In this document: in pieces, positions 32,743 through 32,865 of the stretch | Layout of the letters: each line of letters starts with the position of its first letter | Position numbering within the stretch: the stretch's first letter is position 1 | Origin: an uncultured Opitutia bacterium | GTDB lineage: Bacteria > Verrucomicrobiota > Verrucomicrobiia > Opitutales > Opitutaceae | Assembly (NCBI GenBank): GCA_903840415.1 | Contig: CAIMFY010000008.1 | Span: 1 to 32,865 of the forward strand | Reading direction: 5' to 3' | DNA length: 32,865 nucleotides | The notes under the pieces: model-generated | Databases searched by the model: none | What the model was told of the DNA's origin: nothing | Seen by the model: only the letters and a program-made list of their open reading frames with translations | Position numbers and translations under genes: made by a program

Positions 32743-32865
32743 TCAGTTGAAAGGGAGCCACCGATTGGGAACTGATTGATGGTGAATGAAACCTAATCAA
32801 TCGAAGGGCGGGAGCCCGGTTCACCAAACGGTGGCCGAGAAGCTTCAATTTGAAAGTGCCGGCCA
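32743..32865. other. Non-coding edge with short inverted repeat
   Basis: The last 123 bases hold no gene I can support. GATTGAT (32774-32780) and ATCAATC (32796-32802) form a 7-base inverted repeat around a 15-base loop, upstream of the small minus-strand gene. The composition is less GC-rich than its surroundings, as expected of a promoter region. Confidence 0.35.

Overview
The window is a compact, GC-rich chromosomal segment, almost certainly from a member of Verrucomicrobiota near the Opitutaceae. That placement is an inference, not a database result. It rests on high G+C, a GreA with a long N-terminal extension of the kind known from the PVC superphylum, a DUF721 gene beside rpsO, a start-codon context almost free of Shine-Dalgarno motifs, and REP-like palindromes of the GTCGGGC/GCCCGAC type. 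About 29 genes are supported. No tRNA, rRNA, insertion sequence, CRISPR array or phage gene was seen. No gap between genes exceeds 300 bases; the largest is the 295-base rpsO-pnp spacer.

Region 1 (1-4154, minus strand) reads, in transcription order, two family-2 glycosyltransferases, a DUF721 (DciA-like) gene, rpsO and pnp, with pnp cut by the window edge. The rpsO-pnp spacer holds a strong rpsO terminator and a pnp leader rich in hairpins, two of which exclude each other. A SAM methyltransferase (4240-4950) diverges from the glycosyltransferases. It meets tail to tail with a glycosyltransferase family 9 gene, which lies just downstream of an MsbA-type ABC exporter (6004-7755). Together these look like a cell-surface glycan or lipopolysaccharide block.

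Region 2 (7807-19316, minus strand) is a nearly gapless series: oppA-type lipoprotein 3, a GH29 alpha-L-fucosidase, oppA-type lipoprotein 2, a serine-hydrolase (beta-lactamase family), an M28 metallopeptidase, oppA-type lipoprotein 1, oppB and oppC. It suggests extracytoplasmic trimming of peptides or glycopeptides followed by import through one permease pair fed by three receptors. No ATPase subunit is in the window. The second oppA carries a REP-like palindrome translated in frame.

Region 3 (19322-24066) holds core metabolism. The MEP isoprenoid genes ispF and ispD and pyrF are on the minus strand; ispE diverges from pyrF and is followed by ptsI (PTS enzyme I). Region 4 (24157-26459) has an unrecognised lipoprotein, an unrecognised exported protein and an ArsR-type HTH/methyltransferase fusion. 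Region 5 (26601-32742) has the extended greA with a clear terminator, divergent rsmB, a lipoprotein aspartyl protease with a PDZ domain translationally coupled to an MFS transporter, and a small orphan gene.

Starts were chosen from conserved N-termini, signal peptides and gene spacing, because ribosome-binding sites are of little help here.
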